Below are positions 1 through 7,130 of a stretch of DNA of 35,404 nucleotides, one piece after another. The notes beneath the pieces were generated by a model that did no database searches, was not told the DNA's origin, and worked only from the letters and a program-made list of their open reading frames with translations. The DNA comes from Intrasporangium_A sp051961875. Lineage in GTDB: Bacteria > Actinomycetota > Actinomycetes > Actinomycetales > Dermatophilaceae. How positions within the stretch are numbered: the stretch's first letter is position 1; each line of letters opens with the position of its first letter. Position numbers and translations under genes: made by a program. Location of the stretch: the NCBI RefSeq assembly GCF_051961875.1, contig NZ_JBQCCV010000019.1, forward strand, positions 1-35,404. The letters run 5' to 3'.

Positions 1-166
1 ACCGCCAGCCCGGACCTCGCCGCGTCTCGTGGCTCGCCGGGTCGACGCGCCGCGCGGCGCGGTGCTTCATGTCGAGGGGAGGCTGCGGCGGCCGGACCGC
101 GGCCCCGCGCCACGACCAAGGAGGTGGCGCGATGGCGCGACGGCGGGACGGGTGTGTGGGCCTCAT
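1..166 (-). CDS. Partial ORF, N-terminus only, unknown function
   Basis: An open frame of 55 codons begins with ATG at 166. That ATG overlaps the TGA of the upstream gene (ATGA), and the frame runs off the window edge without a stop. The visible residues are rich in Arg and Pro (MRPTHPSRRR, then MKHRAARRVDPASHE) and show no domain. The only support is the 4-nt overlap, a common arrangement of real genes in this window. The partner upstream is a single-pass membrane protein with a WPFAPMSQF segment. I associate such proteins with neighbouring HTTM-type membrane enzymes, but nothing here confirms that. It may be a GC-driven open frame. Confidence 0.33.
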   Translation of the reverse strand, partial: MRPTHPSRRRAIAPPPWSWRGAAVRPPQPPLDMKHRAARRVDPASHETRRGPGWR

Positions 167-675
167 GTCAGCTCGCGAGGACTCGTCGGGTCGATGACCG
201 GCCACGAGACCACGGTGACGGTCCGCGCCTCACCGGCGACGCCACCACGCACCAGACGCACGTCGTCCATCACGTCGACCCTCGTGAGCCGCGGCGCCTC
301 GGGGGCCCGCCGGGAGTGGAGCACCGCGATGGCCTGTAGCAGGGCCGGGTCCTGGGTGAACGACCACAGCTGCCCCTCGATCTCCGCCCGCTGCAGCCCG
401 AGCGCACCACGGCTGAGGTCGAGACGGACCCGCTCGCCGTCGACCGTCGTCGCCTCGAGATACCTCGAGTGGATCTCCCCGTCCGACGAGCTGATCGCGA
501 ACGCGAACTGGCTCATCGGCGCGAACGGCCATCCCTGGTCGTTGCGCTGCCACGTCCCGGCGACGATTCCCACGCTCACCGTGATCAGCAGCGCCACGCG
601 AACGACCCGTCCGACCGGCGCGAGCCGCCGCACGACCTCCGCCCCCTCGGCCGGCGAACTCCCCCTGTCGACCAT
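163..675 (-). CDS. Hypothetical single-pass membrane protein
   Basis: This 170-aa protein has a basic N-terminus, one hydrophobic segment at about residues 27-41 (VALLITVSVGIVAGTW) and an otherwise soluble domain predicted to lie outside the membrane. Just after the membrane segment is WPFAPMSQFAFA, followed by a beta-rich stretch (EIHSRYLEATTVDGERVRLDL). I do not recognise a named family. The ATG at 675 is preceded by a G-rich ribosome binding site (GGGGGGAC) and lies 27 nt after the stop of the P1 peptidase gene, so it is probably the third gene of that transcript. Its stop overlaps the start of a partial ORF that leaves the window. No catalytic motif is visible. Confidence 0.7.
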   Translation of the reverse strand: MVDRGSSPAEGAEVVRRLAPVGRVVRVALLITVSVGIVAGTWQRNDQGWPFAPMSQFAFAISSSDGEIHSRYLEATTVDGERVRLDLSRGALGLQRAEIEGQLWSFTQDPALLQAIAVLHSRRAPEAPRLTRVDVMDDVRLVRGGVAGEARTVTVVSWPVIDPTSPRELT

Positions 676-702
676 GTCCCCCCTAGTCAGCCATCGGTTC
701 GT

Positions 703-1755
703 TCAGCCGCGCCAGGCCGACGGGAACGCGTCGCGCCACGAGCGCATCGCAACCCCACCCTCGGACGTCCGGTCGACCGTCTGCGCGGCCAGCACGGCGT
801 GCCCGATGGCGCGCGCCATGCAGTCGGCTCCGGCCTCCATGAGGAACGGGAGCGCGAGCAGCTCCGGCGGCGGCTTGGCCATCGTCGACGCCGCGAAGAT
901 CGTGTCGCCGTCGAACAGGGTGTGCACCGGCTTCAGGGCCCGCGCATAGCCGTCGTGACCGACCCCGGCGAGCTTCTGGCACTGCGCCTTGGTGAGCGTC
1001 GCGTCGGTGGCGATGACGCCGATCGTCGTCGCCATCCCCGGCATCCCGGGGACCGCGTCGGGCAGCGCCGCGTAGCGCTCCCGGGCCGCGGCGAGCTCCC
1101 CCTCGGAGGGGCACCCCACCCCGCTGAACTCGCCGGCGAGACCGAGCTGAGCGGCATACAGGGCGCCGGTGGCAAGGTCGATCGGCCAGCCGACGGCGTT
1201 GACGACGACGAGCGCGGCGACGGTGACCCCGGAGTCGAGGACGACGCTCGCCGAGCCGACCCCGCCCTTGAAGCCGCCGACGCGGGCACCCGTGCCCGCG
1301 CCGACGCTCCCCTGCGCGACCGGCCCGTCGGAGGCGAGGTCGTATGCCGCTCTCCCGTCCGTCGCGCTGGGGTGGTTCCGCCACGTGCCGGCCCGGCCGA
1401 GGTCGAAGAGGATCGCGCCGGGCACGATCGGCACGACGCGGTCGGGCGTACCCATGGGCCAGCCGATGCCGTCATCTAAGAGTCCGGCGACGACGCCGTC
1501 CGCCGCCGCGAGGCCGGGGGCGCTGCCGCCCCCGAGGAGGATCGCGTTGACCCGGTCGACGAGGTTGCGGGGGTCGAGCAGGTCCGTCTCGCGCGTGCCG
1601 GGCCCGCCGCCGCGCACGTCGACCCCGGCGACCATCCCGCCGGGGGGCGCGACGACGACGGTGCTGCCGGTGAGCCAGCCGGGCTCGTCGCGGGTGCAGT
1701 GGCCGACGCGCAGGCCCGCGACGTCGGTCAGGGTGTTGCTCGGGCCGGGTCTCAT
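703..1755 (-). CDS. P1 family (S58/DmpA-NylC type) self-processing peptidase
   Basis: This 350-aa protein belongs to the DmpA/L-aminopeptidase/6-aminohexanoate oligomer hydrolase (NylC) superfamily of N-terminal nucleophile hydrolases. Characteristic segments are LTDVAGLRVGH at the N-terminus, GVDVRGGGPGTRETDLL near residue 45, LLGGGSAPGLAAADG near 73, and GATG-like glycine-rich turns near 155-167. The autocleavage region is MATTIGVIATDA. The likely nucleophile is Thr243, and the chain would be cut before it into alpha and beta subunits. Family members often have Asn or Gly before the nucleophile; here it is Ala. Natural substrates may be short peptides or amides, and this cannot be fixed from sequence. 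The start ATG at 1755 overlaps the stop of the GNAT gene (ATGA), implying translational coupling. Confidence 0.9.
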   Translation of the reverse strand: MRPGPSNTLTDVAGLRVGHCTRDEPGWLTGSTVVVAPPGGMVAGVDVRGGGPGTRETDLLDPRNLVDRVNAILLGGGSAPGLAAADGVVAGLLDDGIGWPMGTPDRVVPIVPGAILFDLGRAGTWRNHPSATDGRAAYDLASDGPVAQGSVGAGTGARVGGFKGGVGSASVVLDSGVTVAALVVVNAVGWPIDLATGALYAAQLGLAGEFSGVGCPSEGELAAARERYAALPDAVPGMPGMATTIGVIATDATLTKAQCQKLAGVGHDGYARALKPVHTLFDGDTIFAASTMAKPPPELLALPFLMEAGADCMARAIGHAVLAAQTVDRTSEGGVAMRSWRDAFPSAWRG

Positions 1756-2213
1756 GAGTCCTCGCGCAGGTCGTACTCGAGCGTCGTGGTCGCCGGGGTG
1801 AAGCCGAGGGCCTTGTAGAACTCGTGCTGGGAGGTGTCAGCGTTGAGGCGGACCCACTTGACGTCCGACGTCCGGCACCACTCGAGCATCCCCTCGATGA
1901 GGGCCCGGCCGATGCCGCGCTTGCGGTGGGCCGGGGTGACGAAGACGGTGCCGACGTAGAGCCAGCTGGCCTCCGGTCGGCCGGGGAAGGGCAGCGGCCT
2001 CAGGCGACGCGCGGTGAGCAGGCCGGCGTGCTCGCCATGGCTCTCGGCGATCCACGTCGGGTGGTCCGGCCGGGATGCGAGCCAGGCGTCGGCGAAGCGG
2101 TCGAGGAAGCCCGGCTCACCGCCGTGGCCGACCTCGCGGGCCGACTGGAGGTGGAGCGCCGCGACGATGAAGGCGTCGTCAGCCCCGGCGCGGCGGATCC
2201 GGACGTCGGGCAT
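1752..2213 (-). CDS. GNAT family N-acetyltransferase
   Basis: This 153-aa protein has a complete GNAT fold layout: an N-terminal IRRAGADDAFIVAALH segment, a central strand ASWLYVGTVFVTPAHR, and the acetyl-CoA pyrophosphate-binding loop HRKRGIGRAL (R/QxxGxG/A) at about residue 97. After that come WCRTSDVKWVRLNADTS and HEFYKALGFTP, the typical C-terminal 'FYxxxGF' element. The acceptor substrate is unknown. Family enzymes acetylate small amines or protein N-termini. The ATG at 2213 has only a weak ribosome binding site. The gene ends in an ATGA overlap with the P1 peptidase, so both are probably made from one mRNA. Confidence 0.88.
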   Translation of the reverse strand: MPDVRIRRAGADDAFIVAALHLQSAREVGHGGEPGFLDRFADAWLASRPDHPTWIAESHGEHAGLLTARRLRPLPFPGRPEASWLYVGTVFVTPAHRKRGIGRALIEGMLEWCRTSDVKWVRLNADTSQHEFYKALGFTPATTTLEYDLREDS

Positions 2214-2244
2214 GACGGAAGTGAACCACGCTCGACGTGAGGTG

Positions 2245-2535
2245 TCAGTGGTTGAAGCCGAGGCGCCGGCTCGTGCGGGCCCGCTGCCGCTGCGCGCGCA
2301 TCCGGCGCAGGCGCTTGATGAGCATCGGGTCGGCGGCGAGGGCGGCCGGGTTGTCGAGCAGCGAGTTGAGCACCTGGTAGTAGCGGGTGGCGCTCATGTC
2401 GAAGAGCTCCTTGATCGCCTGCTCCTTCGAGCCGGCGTACTTCCACCACTGTCGTTCGAAGGCGAGGATCTCCTGGTCGCGGTCGCTCAGGGTGTCGCGG
2501 GTGTGGACCTGCTCCATCGCGCGCTCGGTGCTCAT
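2245..2535 (-). CDS. DUF3263 domain protein
   Basis: This 96-aa soluble protein is of the actinobacterial DUF3263 family. Recognisable segments are LSDRDQEILAFERQWWKYAG and KEQAIKELFDMSATRYYQVLN, a small helical region resembling a DNA-binding helix-turn-helix, followed by a basic tail (KRLRRMRAQRQRARTSRR). The function of the family is unknown to me; a nucleic-acid-binding role is inference from the basic tail. I chose the ATG at 2535 (MSTERAMEQ). The frame is open for 27 more codons upstream, but those would cover the candidate promoter and palindrome near 2588-2617. It is the first gene of the minus-strand run that continues with the GNAT and P1 peptidase genes. Confidence 0.82.
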   Translation of the reverse strand: MSTERAMEQVHTRDTLSDRDQEILAFERQWWKYAGSKEQAIKELFDMSATRYYQVLNSLLDNPAALAADPMLIKRLRRMRAQRQRARTSRRLGFNH

Positions 2536-2587
2536 GGGGTCGTTTCGTCTCGCTCTGCTCTCGATTCGGGCGTTGGCTCCGGGCCCA

Positions 2588-2617
2588 ACCTTAACTGCAA
2601 ATGACATGAGTGTCATT
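2588..2617 (-). promoter_or_regulatory. Promoter with overlapping palindrome upstream of DUF3263 gene
   Basis: Reading the minus strand, ATGACA (2616-2611) and TAAGGT (2593-2588) are separated by 17 nt and match a housekeeping promoter well. The -35 hexamer lies inside a perfect inverted repeat, AATGACA-TGAG-TGTCATT (2600-2617), which would suit a dimeric repressor or activator. The predicted start is near 2581, giving a leader of about 45 nt before the ATG at 2535. The identity of the binding protein cannot be told from the sequence. Confidence 0.5.
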
Positions 2618-2705
2618 CACGACCAATGAAATTCGTGGACGGGATCGCGGCGGTGAGAGCACGCCCGCCACAGAAGTCACATCTGTCCCAGCCGTACCCA
2701 CAGCC

Positions 2706-3362
2706 TCAGTCGAGCAAGATCGCCCGGAGCTCGTCGGGGGTGTGTGCGACCTCGTCCGGACGCACCCCGGCGAGGGCCTCCGGATTGCCGGCACCCCACG
2801 TCACGGCGACCGTCGACATGCCCGCCGCCTTGCCGGCGAGGGTGTCGACGACGGCGTCGCCGACGTAGACCGCCTCGGCTGGGGTGCCGCCCAGCACCTG
2901 CACCGCCTTGAGCAGCGGCTCCGGGTCCGGCTTGTGCTTGTCCGTGTCCTCCATGGCGACGAGGACGTCGAGGTACTCATCGAGCCCGAGGACGGTCATC
3001 ACCTCGGCGGCCTGGGAGCGCCGCTTCGACGTCGCGACCGCGAGCCGCAGTCCCGCTGCGTCCAGGTCGCGGATCACCTCGACGATCCCGTCGTAGCGAC
3101 CCAGGAGACGGTCGAGGTTCGCCTCGTTCCACTCCAGGTAGGCCCGCACGAGCTCGTCGGCGCGCTCGGGGCAGTAGTCCCCGTAGGCGACCTCGAGCGT
3201 CCGACCGATCCACGTCCGCAGCACGGCCGGGTCCTCTTCGCGGCCGAGCACCGTGCGGATTGCATGCTGGTGCGACTGGACGATGAGCTCGACCGTGTCG
3301 GCGAGGGTGCCGTCGAGGTCGAACACGACGGTCTTCCACTTGGGGCTGGGTTGGAGACTCAC
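2706..3362 (-). CDS. HAD superfamily phosphatase (phosphoglycolate phosphatase-like)
   Basis: This 218-aa enzyme has all four HAD motifs. Motif I is FDLDGTLADT near residue 14, with the nucleophilic Asp. Motif II is ATSKRR near 110. Motif III is the Lys of KHKPDPEPL near 143. Motif IV is YVGDAVVDTLAGKAAGM near 168, with Ala where Ser is commoner after GD. The alpha-helical cap between motifs I and II is the size expected for the Gph/PpaX group. Likely substrates are phosphoglycolate or a similar small phosphoester, but family members differ widely. The start used is GTG at 3362; the ribosome binding site is weak. It lies 34 nt downstream of nagA and may share its transcript. Confidence 0.87.
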   Translation of the reverse strand: MSLQPSPKWKTVVFDLDGTLADTVELIVQSHQHAIRTVLGREEDPAVLRTWIGRTLEVAYGDYCPERADELVRAYLEWNEANLDRLLGRYDGIVEVIRDLDAAGLRLAVATSKRRSQAAEVMTVLGLDEYLDVLVAMEDTDKHKPDPEPLLKAVQVLGGTPAEAVYVGDAVVDTLAGKAAGMSTVAVTWGAGNPEALAGVRPDEVAHTPDELRAILLD

Positions 3363-3396
3363 GCCCGAGAGCGTAGGCGACGAACTCGGGAACCCT

Positions 3397-4548
3397 TCAA
3401 TCCCCGAGCCAGCGGCCGGCGCGCATCACGCGCTGGACGCCGGATTCGTCGACCACGACGAGGTCGGCACGGGCTCCCTCACGGACGATGCCGCGGTCCT
3501 CGAGCCCGAGCACCCGGGCCGGGGTGACGCATCCCGCCTCGACGACACGCTCGAGTCCGATTCCGGCCCGCCACTGCCGCAGCAGGATCTCCATCGCGTG
3601 CGAGGTCCCGCCGGCGATGGAACCCGGAGTCCCGTCGGTGGCAAGCCGTGCGACGCCCTCCGACACCACCACCGGCAGCCCGCCGAGCACGTAGCTGCCG
3701 TCGCCCATGCCCGCCGCTCCCATCGCGTCCGAGACGAGGGCCACCTGCCTCGCCCCGACGAGGTCGATGACACTCGCCACGGTCTCGTCGGCGAGGTGCG
3801 CACCGTCGGCGATCAGCTCGACGACCACGTCGCCGGCTCGCGCCGCGCGCAGCAGCGCCGGCACGGCACCGGGGTCACGGTGCTGCCATGGGTCCATCCC
3901 GTTGAAGAGGTGGGTCGCGAGGTCGGCGCCCGCCTCGACCGCCGCCATCACCGTCCCGTATGCCGCCGAGGTGTGCCCCACGGCGACGTGCACTCCCGAT
4001 CCGGCCAGGTGGCGCACGAGCTCCAGCCCCCCGGCGCGTTCCGGCGCGACGGTCACCTGCCGGATGTGCCCCCGACCGAGCGCGAGGAGCCGGTCGACCT
4101 CGGCGGGGTCCGGGTCACGGAGGAGGGCGGGATCGTGGGCGCCGCAACGGGATTCGGCGAGCCAGGGCCCCTCGAGGTGGATCCCGTCGACCAGTCCGTC
4201 GTCGGTCAGGTCCGCGAGGATCTCGACGCCCCGGGCGAGGTCGGCCGGGCTGAGGGTGACGAGGCTGGAGAGCAGGCTCGTCGTGCCACGCCGGTGGTGG
4301 TGGCGCGCGGCCGCAGCCGCGGCATCCGGGTCGAGGTCGAGGAACGTCGTGCCCCCGCCGCCGTGGCAGTGCAGGTCGACGGCCCCGGGCAGGATCACCG
4401 GCCCCGGCCGGCCCGCGGCTGCCTCGGGGGGCGAGCTCGGCGTCATACCTGATGGGGACACGGAGACGACGCGGTCGCCGGCCACCTCGATGCGGACATC
4501 CGCAAGCGCGCCATCGACGAGGGCGCGGCCCTCCAGCAGCACTGGCAT
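3397..4548 (-). CDS. nagA: N-acetylglucosamine-6-phosphate deacetylase
   Basis: This 383-aa cytoplasmic amidohydrolase removes acetate from GlcNAc-6-phosphate, feeding amino-sugar and peptidoglycan recycling. Signature segments in order are DLHCHGGGG (metal-site HxH), HLEGPWL (metal-ligand Glu), VAVGHTSA (metal-ligand His), THLFNGMDPWQHRDPG (substrate loop and His), LIADGAHL, and SDAMGAAGM (catalytic Asp). The length matches the family. ATG at 4548 is chosen because GAAGGAG lies 5-6 nt upstream; the frame is open further but would run into the divergent ung promoter region. No nagB or PTS gene is nearby, so the pathway context is not visible here. Confidence 0.95.
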   Translation of the reverse strand: MPVLLEGRALVDGALADVRIEVAGDRVVSVSPSGMTPSSPPEAAAGRPGPVILPGAVDLHCHGGGGTTFLDLDPDAAAAAARHHHRRGTTSLLSSLVTLSPADLARGVEILADLTDDGLVDGIHLEGPWLAESRCGAHDPALLRDPDPAEVDRLLALGRGHIRQVTVAPERAGGLELVRHLAGSGVHVAVGHTSAAYGTVMAAVEAGADLATHLFNGMDPWQHRDPGAVPALLRAARAGDVVVELIADGAHLADETVASVIDLVGARQVALVSDAMGAAGMGDGSYVLGGLPVVVSEGVARLATDGTPGSIAGGTSHAMEILLRQWRAGIGLERVVEAGCVTPARVLGLEDRGIVREGARADLVVVDESGVQRVMRAGRWLGD

Positions 4549-4610
4549 GCGGGCTCCTTCGCATCGGGTCGGGGCGTCGTGCCCGACGATACTGGCGGTA
4601 CCGTGGCCCG

Positions 4611-5288
4611 GTGCCGGCACGACCCCTCCATGAGAACGTCCATCCGTCGTGGGTGCCTGCGCTCGAGCCGGTCGCCGAGACCATCGGGCGGCTCGGGGAC
4701 TTCCTTCGCGCCGAGGTCGCCGCGGGGCACGGCTACCTGCCAGCCGGGGACGCAGTGCTGCGAGCGTTCTCCGTGCCGCTGGCCGACGTGCGGGTGCTGA
4801 TCGTCGGGCAGGACCCCTACCCGACGCCGGGCCATCCCGTCGGGCTCAGCTTCTCCGTGGCACCCGACGTCCGGCCGGTCCCGCGCAGCCTGCAGAACAT
4901 CCACCAGGAGCTGCGCACCGACCTCGGCCTGCCCAAGCCGTCGACCGGCGACCTCACGCCCTGGTTCGAGCGCTGCGTCATGCTGCTCAACCGCGTACTG
5001 ACCGTGCGGCCCGGCAAGCCGGCGAGCCACCAGGGCAAGGGGTGGGAGGAAGTGACCGAGCAGGCGATCCGCAGCCTCGTGGCGCGAGGCGGGCCGATGG
5101 TCGCGATCCTGTGGGGTCGGCAGGCGCAGTCCCTCGCGCCGCTGCTGGGCCCAGTCCCGCGGGTCGAGAGCCCGCACCCCTCTCCCCTGTCGGCGCGGTC
5201 CGGGTTCTTCGGGTCGCGGCCCTTCAGCCGGGCCAACGAGCTGCTGCAACGGCAGGGGGCCGAGCCGATCGATTGGAGCCTCGCATGA
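4611..5288 (+). CDS. ung: Uracil-DNA glycosylase, family 1
   Basis: This 225-aa base-excision-repair enzyme cuts uracil from DNA. The water-activating motif GQDPYP is present, with catalytic Asp at residue 68, followed by GLSFSV. LLNRVLTVRPGKPASHQGKGWE and the C-terminal HPSPLSARSGFFGSRPFS loop supply the DNA-intercalating and catalytic His region. All key residues are intact. I chose GTG at 4611 (PARPLHENVHPSW), where homology-like sequence begins. It lies 6 nt after a TACCGT hexamer (4599-4604), so the mRNA may be leaderless. It is divergent from nagA and overlaps the next gene by 4 nt (ATGA). Confidence 0.95.
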   Translation: MPARPLHENVHPSWVPALEPVAETIGRLGDFLRAEVAAGHGYLPAGDAVLRAFSVPLADVRVLIVGQDPYPTPGHPVGLSFSVAPDVRPVPRSLQNIHQELRTDLGLPKPSTGDLTPWFERCVMLLNRVLTVRPGKPASHQGKGWEEVTEQAIRSLVARGGPMVAILWGRQAQSLAPLLGPVPRVESPHPSPLSARSGFFGSRPFSRANELLQRQGAEPIDWSLA

Positions 5289-6097
5289 CTGCTCAGTCAC
5301 GCACCTGGAGCCGCTACGTCGCCATCGGCGACTCCTTCACCGAGGGCATGTGCGACGACGACCCGGCGGTCGTCCACGACGGCGAGTTCGCCGGCTGGGC
5401 GGACCGGCTCGCGGCCCACCTGGCCGAGATCGCACGTGACGCCGGTGGCACGTTCGGCTACGCGAACCTCGCCGTCCGGGGCCGCAAGCTCGCGGACGTC
5501 GTCGGCCGACAGCTCGAGGACGCGCTCGTGCTCGAGCCGGACCTCGTCAGCATCGTCGGGGGCGGCAACGACATCCTCCGGCCCAAGGCCGACCTCGACG
5601 CCCTCGCCGCGTCCCTCGAGGACGCCGTCGCGCGGATCCGAGCCGCCGGAGCCGACGTGATCATGGCCACGCCCGTCGACCCCGCGGACGCGCCCCTCGT
5701 CAAGGCGACCCGGGGCCGCGCCGGCATCTATGCCGCCCACATCTGGAGCATCGCCGGCCGGCACGGCGCGCACGTCATCAACCAGTGGGGCATGCGGGCC
5801 CTGCGCGACTGGCGGATGTGGTCCGAGGACCGGATCCACATGACCAGCGAGGGCCACCGGCGCGTCGCGCTCGCCGCACTCGAGGCGCTGGGTCACGAAG
5901 TCCCCGACCCGGAGTGGGCCACCCCGCTCGAGCCGGCCCCGCCGATCTCCCGGCGGGAGGCACTCCAGGCCAACGCGCAGTGGGCCCGCGAGTACGTCGG
6001 GCCGTGGGTGCAGCGCCGCCTGACCGGTCGTTCCTCCGGGGACGACCGCATGGCCAAGCGGCCCCACGTCGGCCCCCTCGACGACACGCGCGGCTGA
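5285..6097 (+). CDS. SGNH/GDSL-family hydrolase
   Basis: This 270-aa esterase/lipase-type protein carries the SGNH blocks: IGDSFTEGM (nucleophilic Ser near residue 16), a Gly-containing block at about LAVRGRK, GGGNDILRP (block III Asn, near residue 97), and EDRIHMTSEGH (block V Asp-x-x-His, near 181). There is no signal peptide, so it is probably cytoplasmic. The substrate is unknown; the family includes acyl esterases and acetylesterases. ATG at 5285 overlaps the ung stop (ATGA), so the two are translationally coupled, although no functional link between DNA repair and this hydrolase is evident. The last 50 residues are basic and low in recognisable structure. Confidence 0.92.
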   Translation: MTAQSRTWSRYVAIGDSFTEGMCDDDPAVVHDGEFAGWADRLAAHLAEIARDAGGTFGYANLAVRGRKLADVVGRQLEDALVLEPDLVSIVGGGNDILRPKADLDALAASLEDAVARIRAAGADVIMATPVDPADAPLVKATRGRAGIYAAHIWSIAGRHGAHVINQWGMRALRDWRMWSEDRIHMTSEGHRRVALAALEALGHEVPDPEWATPLEPAPPISRREALQANAQWAREYVGPWVQRRLTGRSSGDDRMAKRPHVGPLDDTRG

Positions 6098-6129
6098 CCA
6101 CACCCGCCCCCTGCGGCTGAGGTGGCCGG

Positions 6130-6145
6130 CGGACGCATCCGTCCG
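6130..6145 (+). terminator. Small hairpin after the SGNH gene
   Basis: CGGACG (6130-6135) and CGTCCG (6140-6145) form a 6-bp stem with a CATC loop, 33 nt after the SGNH stop. There is no T-tract. It may be a weak terminator or chance GC pairing. Confidence 0.3.
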
Positions 6146-6156
6146 GCCATCACCCC

Positions 6157-6182
6157 GATTCCGACAAAAGATTCCGACAAAA
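6157..6182. repeat. Tandem duplication of a 13-bp unit
   Basis: GATTCCGACAAAA occurs twice head to tail, at 6157-6169 and 6170-6182, just upstream of the -35 box of the ArsR operon. The unit is far more AT-rich than its surroundings. It may be a recent slippage duplication or an upstream activator or UP-like element. Confidence 0.8.
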
Positions 6183-6196
6183 GCCCGCCCCAGGTC

Positions 6197-6241
6197 TTGA
6201 CAGTGCTTCCGCATGGACCTTTAATCAACTTGTTGGTTGAT
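6197..6241 (+). promoter_or_regulatory. Promoter and ArsR operator
   Basis: TTGACA (6197-6202) and TTTAAT (6220-6225) are 17 nt apart, a near-perfect housekeeping promoter and the clearest one in the window. The inverted repeat ATCAAC-TTGTTG-GTTGAT (6224-6241) starts within the -10 box and covers the expected transcription start. AAAGGAG (6242-6248) and the ATG at 6259 follow. A dimeric winged-helix repressor binding here would block the polymerase, so autorepression by the first gene product is the natural reading. Confidence 0.82.
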
Positions 6242-6258
6242 AAAGGAGTTGGTTGTCA

Positions 6259-6630
6259 ATGACGGCGGAGACAGAGGCGCTCGACCAGGCCTTCGCGGCC
6301 CTGGCCGACCCGGTCCGTCGCGCGATGATCGCTCGGCTCAGCCGGGGACCGGCGACGGTCAACGAGCTTGCCGAGCCGTTCGAGATCAGCAAGCAAGCGG
6401 TCTCGAAGCACATCCAGGTCCTCGAGCACGCAGGGCTCGTGACCCGGACCCGGGACGCCCAGCGCCGCCCCGTGCACCTCAACGCGGCTCGACTCGAGGC
6501 GCTCACCGCCTGGATCGACCGCTACCGGCTCGTCCACGAGCAACAGTTCCGCAGGCTCGACACCCTGCTGGGCCAGTCACCGTCCGACGGGTCGACGTCC
6601 CGTCGCAGCACCAAGGAGAAGCAGCCATGA
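6259..6630 (+). CDS. ArsR-family winged-helix repressor
   Basis: This 123-aa HTH regulator starts ALADPVRRAMIARLSRGPATVNELAEPF, followed by the recognition helix ISKQAVSKHIQVLEHAGLV and the wing region TRDAQRRPVHLN. No Cys pair typical of metal-sensing ArsR proteins is present, so it belongs with the metal-independent subgroup that is usually paired with SRPBCC (AHSA1) genes. ATG at 6259 is preferred over TTG at 6253 because AAAGGAG lies 10 nt upstream of the ATG but only 4 nt from the TTG. It overlaps the SRPBCC gene by 4 nt. Autoregulation through the inverted repeat at 6224-6241 is inferred. Confidence 0.92.
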   Translation: MTAETEALDQAFAALADPVRRAMIARLSRGPATVNELAEPFEISKQAVSKHIQVLEHAGLVTRTRDAQRRPVHLNAARLEALTAWIDRYRLVHEQQFRRLDTLLGQSPSDGSTSRRSTKEKQP

Positions 6631-7130
6631 CCAACGAACTGACCATCGACGCCCCCGAGGGCGTGCCCTGGATCGACTTCACCCGCGAGTTCGACGCGCC
6701 CGTCGCGGCCGTCTTCAACGCGCACCGCGACCCCGACCTCGTCCGCCAGTGGCTCGGCCCGAACGGGTACGAGATGGACATCGGGCAGTGGGACTTCGTC
6801 TCGGGCGGCGGCTACCGCTACACGCACCGCAACCCCGAGGGGATGGAGTTCGGCTTCCACGGCCTGTTCCACACCATCCGCGACGACGAGTTCGCCATCC
6901 AGACCTTCGAGTTCGAGGGGGCGCCGGACGAGGTCGCCATCGAGTTCATGTGGTTCGAGGACCTCGGCGACGGCCGCTGCCGCCTCCGCGGCCGGAGCAT
7001 CGGACGCACCGTCGAGGGCCGCGACGCCATGGTCGCCAGCGGCATGGAGCACGGCATGCGCGAGGGCTACGAACGCCTCGAGGCACTCGTCGGCGCCGGC
7101 TCCGCCGCCCGGGCCGGGAGCGGTTCGTGA
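6627..7130 (+). CDS. SRPBCC (AHSA1/START-like) domain protein
   Basis: This 167-aa protein has a single SRPBCC ligand-binding fold. Typical elements are FTREFDAPVAAVFNAHRDPDLVRQWLGP near residue 14, a GGGYRYTHRNPEG strand, and GMEHGMREGYERLEALV as the long C-terminal helix. Such proteins bind hydrophobic ligands or act as stress-induced enzymes or chaperone co-factors; no catalytic role can be assigned. The ATG at 6627 follows AAGGAG by 8 nt and overlaps the stop of the ArsR gene (ATGA). It sits between ArsR and VOC genes, a frequent trio in actinobacteria, suggesting that the ArsR protein controls it. Confidence 0.92.
   Translation: MTNELTIDAPEGVPWIDFTREFDAPVAAVFNAHRDPDLVRQWLGPNGYEMDIGQWDFVSGGGYRYTHRNPEGMEFGFHGLFHTIRDDEFAIQTFEFEGAPDEVAIEFMWFEDLGDGRCRLRGRSIGRTVEGRDAMVASGMEHGMREGYERLEALVGAGSAARAGSGS

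Noticed and set aside
4549..4620. N-terminal extension of nagA by 24 codons
   Set aside because: A perfect GAAGGAG precedes the internal ATG at 4548, and the extension would cross the ung start region.
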